From: a virus | IMG/VR virus record: IMGVR_UViG_3300021960_008316 | Coordinates: 1 to 21,097 of that record | Length of the DNA stretch: 21,097 nt | Direction: 5' to 3' (one strand) | In this document: positions 6,897 through 14,533 of the stretch, in pieces | Position numbering within the stretch: the stretch's first letter is position 1 | Layout: each line of letters begins with the position of its first letter | Translations under genes and position numbers: made by a program | Notes under the pieces: model-generated | What the model saw: only the letters and a program-made list of their open reading frames with translations | What the model was told of the DNA's origin: nothing | Database searches by the model: none

Positions 6897-7804
6897 TAAG
6901 CTGCTTGAATACGATCAACTAAACCAGGTGTGAAATAAGGCTTCCATTTATTAATGATGGGGGTTAACGCTTTTTCAAATGCGCGCTGGTCTTCTTGAGA
7001 AAGATGAATAATCTCATCAATGCCGCGACTGTTTTGTAAAGTAGAATCTGTCGCAATCTCATTAGCATCTGCTACACTCTGAATTCTTTCAGCTTGTGCA
7101 CAAGTTTTAGCAGCTGCTTTAAAGTGTGTGCGTGTATCATCGTCAAATGAGTTCCACATATCATCGTTCATTAAAATTGAAGTAAGATACATTGAATGAC
7201 CTGTATCTGTACACCAACGCTGAGTGCTTTTTACATCAGCATGATATCGAGGAAGTGTAGTTTGACAGAGATTAGCATCTTCATAGGTAGCTGGGGTAGC
7301 ACCTAGTGTCTTAAAGATTTCAGCGAAGATACCTGAACGTTGTGTACGATACTTCAAAGATTTAAAGTCGTCAAGCGAACGAATTGGCGTATCACTAGCC
7401 ATCACTTTATATCCACCCGAATAGGTAAATGAAAGTCCTTTAATATTAAGTTTGTCAGTGAGTTGTGCTAACAGCTCTTCGCCTACCTCACCATCAAAGA
7501 CTCTTGAGGCATGGTCGTGGTCACGGAACAGAAACGGAAGTCCGAGAGCCATAAAGTCTGTTACATTAGAAAAAGCCAAGCTTTGAGTATAAAGCTGACT
7601 CATTTGTACACGGCCTGTGCGCAATTCCTCAATAGGATCGCAAGCATTGCCGTTACAGTATAGACGCTCATAGTCGTCTAACATTAGTATTTCAAAGTTC
7701 CAAGATTCGCCTGTGCGTTTTGAAACTTCTTCTTGAAAGTGTTCAGCTGTACGAATAAACAGTTCAGCTGGCTCGTGAAAGAGTAACCATTTAATTGATT
7801 TCAT
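6896..7804 (-). CDS. TRAP-type (DctP family) solute-binding protein lacking a signal peptide
   Basis: 302 residues. TRAP binding proteins normally capture organic acids in the periplasm for a DctQM permease. The family pattern is clear: ELFIRTAEHFQEEVSKRTG near the N-terminus, FMALGLPFLFRD (about 84-95), YSGGYKVMASDTPIRSLDDF (about 128-147), then LKYRTQRS with R153 at the place of the carboxylate-binding arginine, and FKTLGATP (about 164-171). The protein begins where mature DctP proteins begin: no hydrophobic export signal precedes it. The ATG at 7804 is fixed by AAAGGAG 6 nt upstream; a longer in-frame ORF to 7867 adds no signal peptide and overlaps the putative promoter. No TRAP permease is in the window. 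A cytoplasmic or virion role is therefore possible. Confidence 0.82.
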   Translation of the reverse strand: MKSIKWLLFHEPAELFIRTAEHFQEEVSKRTGESWNFEILMLDDYERLYCNGNACDPIEELRTGRVQMSQLYTQSLAFSNVTDFMALGLPFLFRDHDHASRVFDGEVGEELLAQLTDKLNIKGLSFTYSGGYKVMASDTPIRSLDDFKSLKYRTQRSGIFAEIFKTLGATPATYEDANLCQTTLPRYHADVKSTQRWCTDTGHSMYLTSILMNDDMWNSFDDDTRTHFKAAAKTCAQAERIQSVADANEIATDSTLQNSRGIDEIIHLSQEDQRAFEKALTPIINKWKPYFTPGLVDRIQAA

Positions 7805-7838
7805 TGTAGCTCCTTTGCAATTAAAGCATATTTTGTAT

Positions 7839-7867
7839 ACGGTAACACGAAAACAATAGACGGTCAA
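7839..7867 (-). promoter_or_regulatory. Putative promoter for the DctP-like unit
   Basis: Minus strand: TTGACC at 7867-7862, 17-nt spacer, TACCGT at 7844-7839. The -10 is poor, but the position (20 nt after the previous stop, just before a gene with a strong ribosome site) and the spacer match the other five sites. Confidence 0.4.
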
Positions 7868-7886
7868 ACTGTTTGTTTACAAAATG

Positions 7887-8231
7887 TTAAATGCTGGACA
7901 TACGCGTACTAGTAATCTGCGACTGTTGAGCCTTCAATAAACTTTGGGGAGAGAAAAACTTACAAGTAACATCACAGTTCCAAATCTGCTTTGGTTTGGG
8001 AGGGTCAGAATCTGGATAACGATAGTTTTTAAACAACAGTCCGTATCTAAGATCCCAAGTATGTTTACCATCAAATGCAACAGCATGCTCGCTAGACTCT
8101 ATCAGCCATGCTTGTTGATACACATGAGCTAATCTTGAAGCCATCCAAGCTGCTACAATATGACAAGGGATATCATGATAAGATACCCACTTGTCATTCA
8201 AAAGAGTGCCGCCTCTTTTTATGTCATCCAT
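7887..8231 (-). CDS. Small unknown phage protein
   Basis: 114 residues from ATG at 8231, which overlaps the preceding stop as TAATG; an upstream in-frame ATG at 8252 would overlap the neighbour by 22 nt and is less likely. Opens MDDIKRGGTLLNDKWVSYHD and contains aromatic and histidine-rich segments (HAVAFDGKHTWDLRYG). No signal peptide or known motif. It is the last gene of the long unit before the DctP promoter. Confidence 0.65.
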   Translation of the reverse strand: MDDIKRGGTLLNDKWVSYHDIPCHIVAAWMASRLAHVYQQAWLIESSEHAVAFDGKHTWDLRYGLLFKNYRYPDSDPPKPKQIWNCDVTCKFFSPQSLLKAQQSQITSTRMSSI

Positions 8232-8437
8232 TAATCGAAATAAGTTTCGCACATCTCAATCACATCGTGATATTTAGCCATCTCAAGGATTTCCATCTCC
8301 ATCGCTTCAAAGATGTCTTGATGCTCACCAATGCCTGCTGGATTAGTAAGATATACTTCCACATTCATTTGATGTTTAGCTAAGTGTCCTTCAGCGTGTT
8401 TAATCATAGCTTGTAGCATTTGTTCTCTATCTAACAT
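8231..8437 (-). CDS. Conserved small phage protein
   Basis: 68 residues. The sequence HAEGHLAKHQMNVEVYLTNP followed by AGIGEHQDIFEAM resembles a small acidic helical protein that I associate with T4-like cyanophages and related marine phages; function unknown. AGGAG lies 6-7 nt before the ATG, inside the end of a 37-residue ORF, and its stop overlaps the next ATG as TAATG. Confidence 0.75.
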   Translation of the reverse strand: MLDREQMLQAMIKHAEGHLAKHQMNVEVYLTNPAGIGEHQDIFEAMEMEILEMAKYHDVIEMCETYFD

Positions 8438-8540
8438 TATTTCTCCTCATAAGATATTCCCACACTGTAAGTAAGTACTCACAATATTGTGGGTAGTTTG
8501 CATAAATTTTAAGTTGTGTTTCTAAGTATTCTTTGTTCAT
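8427..8540 (-). CDS. 37-residue small ORF
   Basis: Encodes MNKEYLETQLKIYANYPQ onward, 37 residues. The ATG overlaps the stop of the upstream glycosyltransferase-like gene as TAATG, and the end overlaps the following gene by 11 nt, carrying that gene's ribosome-binding site. It therefore closes an otherwise empty gap with the same junction style as its neighbours. Unknown function; possibly a coupling peptide. Confidence 0.55.
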   Translation of the reverse strand: MNKEYLETQLKIYANYPQYCEYLLTVWEYLMRRNNVR

Positions 8541-9631
8541 TATAGATCTTTCAACCCCTCTAGCCAATCATTAGTTTGTTTTATACGCCTCAATAGATTA
8601 TTATAATTGTGTTCTAAAGTAGGTTTGCACCTATGTAAAAGAGTATCCCACTCATCGTCACTCATTGCTTTGAGCCTTTCTAACTCTTTAATAATCTTTT
8701 TACACCTATCTTTTGTATGTTTAATACTATCGTAAGACTCATCAATTATTGGGTGAAAAGATTTGTAACCTAGGCTACGAATAACTGCAAGAGAATATCG
8801 ATTACCCATTATGATGAAAGGTTTTTTATAATTAATATTTCTATAAGTTTTTTCAGTAATAAAAGTATAATTGACCACATTATAATCTACATAAGCTTCC
8901 ATCACAACGTTAACATCAGTTGAATAAAGTGCTTGTGGTAAACGTACCTCAGCTTTTTTATTAAGTACTCCTAAAACATCGCTTGAACTGTCTATAAAAC
9001 TATCAGTATTTTCACTAGCATATTTAGCAAAAATCTTAGCTGTTGGGTAGTCCATGTGATTGTTAAGTAACAAGAATCTTTTGTGTGGGTAGGACAGATC
9101 TGTTTTGCGCCATGGGTGACAAGGGCAGGGTGAATATGACTTACAATGTCCTGCAACATAACATCCCATCTCTAAAAAACTAGGATGATTAAACACTCTT
9201 TCATTCTTAGTAAAATGAGGGGAGGTAGTATTTAATAATATTCTATCATTCGGAAACTTTGACGAATCAGAAAGTGCTTTTAGAATATCATCAAATTCAT
9301 TATTAGTGATAGGTTCTGAATACATATCAATAACAATCCAGCCTCTTTTTTCTCTTAATCCTTGAATCACACTATCAGAGACATATGACCAAAAACCATA
9401 AGGATTTTGGTTTGCAATTAAAGATCTAGCTTGAATAAAAGGTTCAGCCATAACGATAGGGTAAATAAACGATTCTAAATTATCTGCTGAGGTATGAAAG
9501 ACAATATTATCTGCAAGATGTAAAAATTTAGGAAGCGGCTTTTGATGAGTGAGACTAAAAGCTAATTCAAATAGTTTTGGTGCAAACCAGACGTTTGAAC
9601 GAGGCAAGTTGTCATGAACTATATTAAGCAT
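8540..9631 (-). CDS. GT10-like glycosyltransferase candidate (copy 1)
   Basis: 363 residues. The best-conserved block is at about 257-301: FITEKTYRNINYKKPFIIMG, then GYKSF and IIDESYD. The TEK...KPxxxG order resembles the donor-binding C-terminal block of family 10 fucosyltransferase-like enzymes; the assignment is by resemblance only. The gene at 11909-13087 is a clear paralogue, sharing this block and also FIYPI...PF near residues 55-65, a hydrophobic GWIVID strand and an ILLNT strand. A cysteine cluster CPCHPW (168-173) is absent from the second copy. The ATG overlaps the SGNH gene by 8 nt. No membrane segment. Likely acts in the cytoplasm on the product of the surrounding tailoring genes. 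Confidence 0.6.
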   Translation of the reverse strand: MLNIVHDNLPRSNVWFAPKLFELAFSLTHQKPLPKFLHLADNIVFHTSADNLESFIYPIVMAEPFIQARSLIANQNPYGFWSYVSDSVIQGLREKRGWIVIDMYSEPITNNEFDDILKALSDSSKFPNDRILLNTTSPHFTKNERVFNHPSFLEMGCYVAGHCKSYSPCPCHPWRKTDLSYPHKRFLLLNNHMDYPTAKIFAKYASENTDSFIDSSSDVLGVLNKKAEVRLPQALYSTDVNVVMEAYVDYNVVNYTFITEKTYRNINYKKPFIIMGNRYSLAVIRSLGYKSFHPIIDESYDSIKHTKDRCKKIIKELERLKAMSDDEWDTLLHRCKPTLEHNYNNLLRRIKQTNDWLEGLKDL

Positions 9632-10310
9632 TTGCTAAATCATCAACAACTCTCATAGCAAACGTGTAATTTTCAGTGTCGCTTAAGTGATTGGTAGTAT
9701 TAAGATGCTTTTTCTCATAATCATATGGACCAGAGTTAATTAAGTACTTTTCCAAACCAAAGTAATGTTCATTTCTGTATTTTGAGTTATCTTCGTGGTA
9801 TCTAGGATAAATATTACGATAAATAATATATTTACAAGGTAATGACTCTAACAAGTGTTGGATAGCCCAAGATTGATACTGAGCAGAAAGCCTGTAAGAG
9901 CTTGCCATTAAGTACTTTTTCATTTGTTCAATCTTATAATTACGTAGCTGAGAAGATAGATTACCAGAGGTAATTGTTGGAGGGGTGTCAAAGGGAGAAT
10001 GAGTTATTTCATCTATATTATGTCTAAAGTCTGTTAAACTTGCAGGAACATTATACTCCTCATCATCTATTTCAAATCTTTCTGCGGCAGTTAACGATAT
10101 TACTACTAAATCCTTAGATGTAAGAAAAGATAGAGCATGTTGTAGTTGAAAACAAATAGCATAGTTACTACAACCCACTATCGCTAAATTAATTAGAGGT
10201 ATATCTAAGTTGGTAGCTACAATCTGAGGCCAATGTTTAGATCCCGTTCCATAACTGAAACTTTCTCCACAGACTACGAGCTTTTTCTTTTCAGATCCAG
10301 GGTCACGCAA
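9624..10310 (-). CDS. SGNH/GDSL-like hydrolase or acyltransferase-type protein
   Basis: 228 residues. Block I is VVCGESFSYGTGSK with candidate nucleophile S17; VGCSNYAI (about 44-51) fits the glycine/asparagine block, and NHLSD with H208 near the C-terminus fits block V. The usual Asp three residues before that His is Thr, so catalysis may rely on a dyad. SGNH proteins often add or remove acetyl groups on glycans. The start is TTG at 10310 with GGAGG exactly 6 nt upstream (10317-10321). Both ribosome site and start codon lie inside the codons of the amidinotransferase active-site motif GGFHC, a 37-nt overlap. Confidence 0.65.
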   Translation of the reverse strand: MRDPGSEKKKLVVCGESFSYGTGSKHWPQIVATNLDIPLINLAIVGCSNYAICFQLQHALSFLTSKDLVVISLTAAERFEIDDEEYNVPASLTDFRHNIDEITHSPFDTPPTITSGNLSSQLRNYKIEQMKKYLMASSYRLSAQYQSWAIQHLLESLPCKYIIYRNIYPRYHEDNSKYRNEHYFGLEKYLINSGPYDYEKKHLNTTNHLSDTENYTFAMRVVDDLANA

Positions 10311-11299
10311 TGGAATCCTCCGCTGATAATTCTATCATGTCTTAGTTCAAGAGGTATTGTTTCAACCCCAAAATAGTTGAGTCTTTCGTGGATCTGAGTT
10401 TGTTTTTTGTCCACTATAGCAAGATTCTCATTGACACTGAGTAAATTCATACCAATCCACTCACTTGCTCCCCAAGGCAACCCAAGAGGAGGAGTGGTTG
10501 GGCCCACACATTCACTAATCCATATCTTGTCCCAACTCTTAAATAGTTCAGGTTCATTTTCAGGAGTTACTCTAGCAGCATTATATAGTACAAGACCTTC
10601 TCTGATAGGAACAATAGTACTATCAAGATGTGCATAAGAATAAAGATCTTTTGCCATGTGTACTTTGTATGAATCTCCAAGAACTCGTTGTAGCCACTTA
10701 GCTCCGTTTTCGTTACCTGTGTTTGATACTTGATATAGTATATCATCATTCACTCTAACGCAGTTAGCAGCTTCAAAAAGTATTTCTTCATTATGTAGAG
10801 AAGGAACTCCTTTAGTATCTTCCTTGTAGTTTTCATCATAAAGCATTGGAACAGGTGCTTTAATCCAATTATAACCTTCATCCCAAAGCTTAGTAAATAT
10901 ATCTCTGTAAGCCCAAGTTTCAAACTGTCTGTTCCAAATAGGAGAAGGAGTCTCTATAAGGGTATCACCTACGACTAAAGTTAAATCTCTAGGACAATGA
11001 TAGTGCCAATTCTTTCCATGCCATGTAGGAGATTTAGTTTCAGCCGTAGCATAAGATGTATCAGGACGATGAACTACAACACCTAAATTTTTGAGTACAT
11101 CTGAGAGATTGTCTAAATCTTCATTTTGTTCTTCAATGATTTGATCTGGATAATAACCAGTAAACTCTTTGATAAAAGATTCTTCATACTCTGGAAATTG
11201 ACATTTCATCGTACTAATATTAGGAACATTAATTGTAGCATAGTCAGCAGTTCCTACAATGATTTCTTCTAGAGGGTCCCAGTCATTGTTACAAGTCAT
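10274..11299 (-). CDS. StrB/AGAT-type arginine amidinotransferase
   Basis: 341 residues, close to the length of L-arginine:inosamine-phosphate amidinotransferase (StrB1, streptomycin pathway). The family moves an amidino group from arginine onto an amine, giving a guanidino compound (guanidinoacetate in the animal enzyme). Seen in order: NDWDPLEEIIVGTAD at the N-terminus, CPRDLTLVVGDTLIETP (102-118), AANCVRVNDDILYQVSNTGN (177-196), AHLDST with catalytic H224, WIGMNL (281-286), and SGGFHCVTLD with the nucleophile C331. From memory, the phrase order VSNTGNE..WLQ and HLDSTIVP is closer to StrB than to animal AGAT. N179 stands where animal AGAT has a catalytic Asp. Flanked by sulfotransferase and SGNH genes. 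Confidence 0.9.
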   Translation of the reverse strand: MTCNNDWDPLEEIIVGTADYATINVPNISTMKCQFPEYEESFIKEFTGYYPDQIIEEQNEDLDNLSDVLKNLGVVVHRPDTSYATAETKSPTWHGKNWHYHCPRDLTLVVGDTLIETPSPIWNRQFETWAYRDIFTKLWDEGYNWIKAPVPMLYDENYKEDTKGVPSLHNEEILFEAANCVRVNDDILYQVSNTGNENGAKWLQRVLGDSYKVHMAKDLYSYAHLDSTIVPIREGLVLYNAARVTPENEPELFKSWDKIWISECVGPTTPPLGLPWGASEWIGMNLLSVNENLAIVDKKQTQIHERLNYFGVETIPLELRHDRIISGGFHCVTLDLKRKSS

Positions 11300-11304
11300 A
11301 AATT

Positions 11305-11931
11305 TTATCTCTCAAACTTAAATAAATTAAAATCTTTTTGATATCTTTCAAAAATTATATCTTTACTTTCTTTAGACAATCTTACATCAAAAGTAGAGGT
11401 GTTAGCAACTTTTAAATCACAACCAAGAGAAGTAAGAAATAGCTTAATTTCTTCTTTATCTTCTTCAATCTTAAATACTAACTCAGGTATTACTTTTCCC
11501 TGTTCATTACACAAAAAATGATTTATTGATTTCAAATGGTGATTAGGTTTTTCTTCTGAAAAATAAGGAATTACTTTAGCAACAAAATCATTTACGTCTT
11601 TTATCGCAGTAACTTGTAAACCTTTGAGTAACTCTTTAGCTCTACTCGGATCTTTTAGAACAAAGTGTTTGTACAATGACACAACTCTGTTGTAAGGGTG
11701 TCGAATCACTGAAACATTTTTACACCCATTTGTTTGTGCAAACTCTTTTGTTATGAATATTTGGTTATCATATACGTATTCTGAGCGAGCAGCAGAAGGA
11801 TCAATTATATCAATTTTTCCTAAACTAGCAACCATTGCTGTTTGTATTGACTTTGTTACACCAAAATAATTTATATTAAAATGAGGAAACCAAAAGATTC
11901 CCTGCCATCTACCTTTGTCTAAGTGTATCAT
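11305..11931 (-). CDS. Sulfotransferase-family protein
   Basis: 208 residues. VSVIRHPYNRVVSLY (73-87) is the PAPS 3'-phosphate-binding motif of sulfotransferases of the carbohydrate type (Sulfotransfer_2-like). The N-terminal phosphate loop is degenerate: VTKSIQTAM at about 25-33 in place of PKxGTT. The C-terminal IIFERYQKDFNLFKF is typical of the family, where a Y..D..F segment closes the protein. It should transfer sulfate from PAPS to a hydroxyl or amine of a glycan or small molecule. Its ATG lies in the last 23 nt of the second GT10-like gene; no strong ribosome site, so probably translationally coupled. Confidence 0.75.
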   Translation of the reverse strand: MIHLDKGRWQGIFWFPHFNINYFGVTKSIQTAMVASLGKIDIIDPSAARSEYVYDNQIFITKEFAQTNGCKNVSVIRHPYNRVVSLYKHFVLKDPSRAKELLKGLQVTAIKDVNDFVAKVIPYFSEEKPNHHLKSINHFLCNEQGKVIPELVFKIEEDKEEIKLFLTSLGCDLKVANTSTFDVRLSKESKDIIFERYQKDFNLFKFER

Positions 11932-13087
11932 AAAATTTAAGAAGCTTTAGTTCTCTTTCTTCGTTAATTTTTACGTTATGATCATGAATATTTTCAAGTT
12001 TTTCTTTATTTTTTTGCCAAAACTCTTCTGGTTCATCAATCAACCTTTTTATTAATTTAAAAGCTTTAGTTAATCTTAAGTTATCATCTTTTTCTGTATC
12101 ATAAGATTCATCAAACACTTCATTATAAGTTTTATAGCCTATCGCTCTGAATTGTTTTAGACTATTATGCTGACCTATCATAACAAAAGGCTTTCTAAAA
12201 TGAATATTTCTATATGTTTTCTCAGTTAGCATCACATAAGGCTCATTATTAAACCATGACTCTACAACAATATTAAATTTTACATAGTTAAGAATCTCTA
12301 TGTCTAAAAACGGGAGTATAATTTCGTTACTATGGATATCTTCAGTAACACGGGATAAGCTAATATACCCTTGAGAAGTAAGTTTTTGTTGTTTTAACCA
12401 TCTTATAAGACTAAAACCGCCGTGATGCTTATCAATATTAGAACCAAATAAACAAAATTTTTTATTTTCAGTTCCTTTAACTTCATCGTCAAAATACACG
12501 CGAAAGTACTTAAACTCAAGAAAAGAAGGAAAGTTTGTAAAAAAATTATCATCAGGAAATAGATGAAACAATCTAGTATTCAGAAATATATTATCAGTGT
12601 TAGTGGCTTTTTCAATTTTAGGTATGATTTCGTCGTCTTCATCTCTAAACTTAACAGCTTCAAGTGCAACTCTTTTTAGAGAGTCTTCGTAGTGATCTTC
12701 ACACCAGACGTCAGTACCAAGAAATTTTTTGATATTCCACTTCAGTTTTAGAGACTCTTTTACACCAAACGACTCATAAGTAGCATCAATTAAAATAATA
12801 CCTTTATTATTTTTTACTCTTTCTAGTATTCTCTCATCAATATTAGTTAAAAATTCACCACTCTCATTTAACGTTGGGTGATAAAAAGGATCGCAAAAAT
12901 TAATTGGGTATATGAAAAAGTCTAAATCATCAATCTGTTCAATATCATAAAGCTGAATTAAATCTCTGTATGGATAAAATATTTGTGGTACGTAAGAAGT
13001 TCCAGTGTGAAAGTAACCATACCAGGTAGAATCTAAATAATCTGAATCTAAATTAGGTTTATTCAGTGAATCAAATAAGAGATTCAT
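11909..13087 (-). CDS. GT10-like glycosyltransferase candidate (copy 2)
   Basis: 392 residues, paralogue of 8540-9631. The shared block at about 286-330 reads MLTEKTYRNIHFRKPFVMIG, then GYKTY and VFDESYD. N-terminal similarities include FFIYPINFCDPF (57-68) and GIILIDATYE (96-105). Very low GC, as in the rest of this unit. The start overlaps the aminotransferase end by 17 nt. Donor, acceptor and even catalytic activity are unproven; the resemblance is to the donor-binding region of GT10-type enzymes. Confidence 0.6.
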   Translation of the reverse strand: MNLLFDSLNKPNLDSDYLDSTWYGYFHTGTSYVPQIFYPYRDLIQLYDIEQIDDLDFFIYPINFCDPFYHPTLNESGEFLTNIDERILERVKNNKGIILIDATYESFGVKESLKLKWNIKKFLGTDVWCEDHYEDSLKRVALEAVKFRDEDDEIIPKIEKATNTDNIFLNTRLFHLFPDDNFFTNFPSFLEFKYFRVYFDDEVKGTENKKFCLFGSNIDKHHGGFSLIRWLKQQKLTSQGYISLSRVTEDIHSNEIILPFLDIEILNYVKFNIVVESWFNNEPYVMLTEKTYRNIHFRKPFVMIGQHNSLKQFRAIGYKTYNEVFDESYDTEKDDNLRLTKAFKLIKRLIDEPEEFWQKNKEKLENIHDHNVKINEERELKLLKFYDTLRQR

Positions 13088-14003
13088 GCTTCATTCTACC
13101 GTCCCACAGCCTAGAAAAACATAAACGATTAGTATCTCTGCCTCTATTATATTCTGGAAATTTGTTATCAAGATCTAAACCAAAATACACGCAAGAAGTA
13201 GGTTTAAGACCTAATTTCATACAGTACTCTTGCTGTTTATTTACATATTTGTTATAAATATAGGTGGGACCAAATTCTTGCATCATTTTTAAACCTAAAT
13301 AAACACTTAACATATTAATATAATTATAGTTAGGCTCGTTAATGACATACAAGGGGTCTTCAAACATATCTTTTTGTAGTCTGATACCTATCCTATAATT
13401 TTCTACAGGAAAAACTTTAGAAAGAGAAGATACAACGTATTCTAAACAAGGATGTGATAAGTCTATCTCCATATCAATTGCAATATTGAGATAGGCAAGA
13501 TCTAAAAGAACAGGTATTTCTTTTTCATCACACTCACATAGTATTTGCTCAAGATTTGGATACAGTTCACAAGTATCAGAAAAAGGAGCACTAATTACTA
13601 ACACGTCTCCTTGTTTAAGCTCATCATCTTCTAACCAATCAAAGCGCATAGGATAGTATATAGATTTTATCATTTGATGATAAAAGTACTCGCCACGAGC
13701 AAGCCTTAATCTGTTTTTATTTCTATATCTGATGTAAAAATGAGTAAAAGATTCAGTAGTGCCTTGAGTAAAACAAGAATGAGTATAAGAATCAAGACCA
13801 ATTAAATTATGAGAATTTCCAAGAAAGTGTTTAAATCCATCAAAATAATCAAGTTTAAGTTGTTCAAAGTCGTGACTTAAAGTGTCTTTAGCATACTTTT
13901 GAATCAAGTAGTCACGATGGGATACAGTATTTTCATCGTAAACACTATAAGCACCTCCAAAAGGTTTATTCTTATTATCGGGAAGATCTGTATAACGAAC
14001 CAT
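13071..14003 (-). CDS. PLP-dependent aminotransferase (fold type I, class I/II)
   Basis: 310 residues. The start is ATG at 14003, overlapping the previous stop as TAATG; an in-frame extension to 14090 would run inside the oxygenase. Seen: FTQGTTESFTHFY (78-90), the cofactor-phosphate region; VLVISAPFSDTC (134-145) in place of the usual NP.NPTG segment; VLLDLAYLNI (165-174) with D168 and Y171 contacting PLP; and SSLSKVFPVENYRIGIRL (192-209) with Schiff-base K196. Somewhat short for the family (~390), lacking much of the small C-terminal domain. It could aminate a keto-intermediate that the amidinotransferase then uses, but this is inferred from proximity. Confidence 0.82.
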   Translation of the reverse strand: MVRYTDLPDNKNKPFGGAYSVYDENTVSHRDYLIQKYAKDTLSHDFEQLKLDYFDGFKHFLGNSHNLIGLDSYTHSCFTQGTTESFTHFYIRYRNKNRLRLARGEYFYHQMIKSIYYPMRFDWLEDDELKQGDVLVISAPFSDTCELYPNLEQILCECDEKEIPVLLDLAYLNIAIDMEIDLSHPCLEYVVSSLSKVFPVENYRIGIRLQKDMFEDPLYVINEPNYNYINMLSVYLGLKMMQEFGPTYIYNKYVNKQQEYCMKLGLKPTSCVYFGLDLDNKFPEYNRGRDTNRLCFSRLWDGRMKHESLI

Positions 14004-14530
14004 TAAGAGTTTAAAAATCCAGAAACTTGAAGTGAATAACGATCTTCTAGACCTGCATTTGCTGCTAGATGAAGAACAGTAGAGTCCCACATATGTCCAG
14101 TGTTTGCTTTCCAGTGTGTTACTACTGTGTCATTAAATTGCAGGAAATGTCCTGCTTTCCAGTCTAACAGTTGTAAGTTAGCTCTAACTTTAACTCTTTC
14201 ATCATTTGGGAATTTTTTATTGATTTGATAAAAAGTATCACGATGCATAGGATTAGTCATACCAGGTGGTTGTTTTATCATTGATACAGTAATTGCCTCT
14301 ATACCTAGTTGATTACCTAAATCTGTATAATCTATTTCACTGTTATCAAAGAATTTTTGATAAAACATAGTGTTATAATGAGTTAATGATTTAGGAAAAC
14401 CACCAACTTTATCGTGAATATCTTTAAGTTCTACTTGTTGATGCCCTAAACAGTCGTGCTCAAACTGTTCCCAATCAATGTCGTAGATAAAATCAAAGTT
14501 GTAATCTATAGAAACTTCTTTAAGAAACAT
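14003..14530 (-). CDS. Fe(II)/2-oxoglutarate-dependent oxygenase (second copy)
   Basis: 175 residues. Metal ligands H96 and D98 in MHRDTF, distal H154 in VLHLAANAG and 2-oxoglutarate-binding R164 in DRYSLQVSG are all present, with the beta-strand core LLDWKAGHFLQFND (121-134) between. The LDWKAG core matches the oxygenase at 3487-4158, and the overall scheme is aspartyl/asparaginyl-hydroxylase-like. Complete set of active-site residues suggests activity. Sits between the two-domain fusion and the PLP aminotransferase, with which it overlaps by one base. Confidence 0.82.
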   Translation of the reverse strand: MFLKEVSIDYNFDFIYDIDWEQFEHDCLGHQQVELKDIHDKVGGFPKSLTHYNTMFYQKFFDNSEIDYTDLGNQLGIEAITVSMIKQPPGMTNPMHRDTFYQINKKFPNDERVKVRANLQLLDWKAGHFLQFNDTVVTHWKANTGHMWDSTVLHLAANAGLEDRYSLQVSGFLNS

Positions 14531-14533
14531 TTT

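Noticed and set aside
7805-7867. N-terminal extension of the DctP-like protein as a possible signal peptide
   Set aside because: The 21 added residues contain Arg, Lys and Cys without a hydrophobic core, lack a ribosome site and overlap the putative promoter.
10567-10749. Minus-strand ORF of 60 codons inside the amidinotransferase gene
   Set aside because: It is out of frame within a strongly conserved gene and reads as low-complexity hydrophobic sequence.
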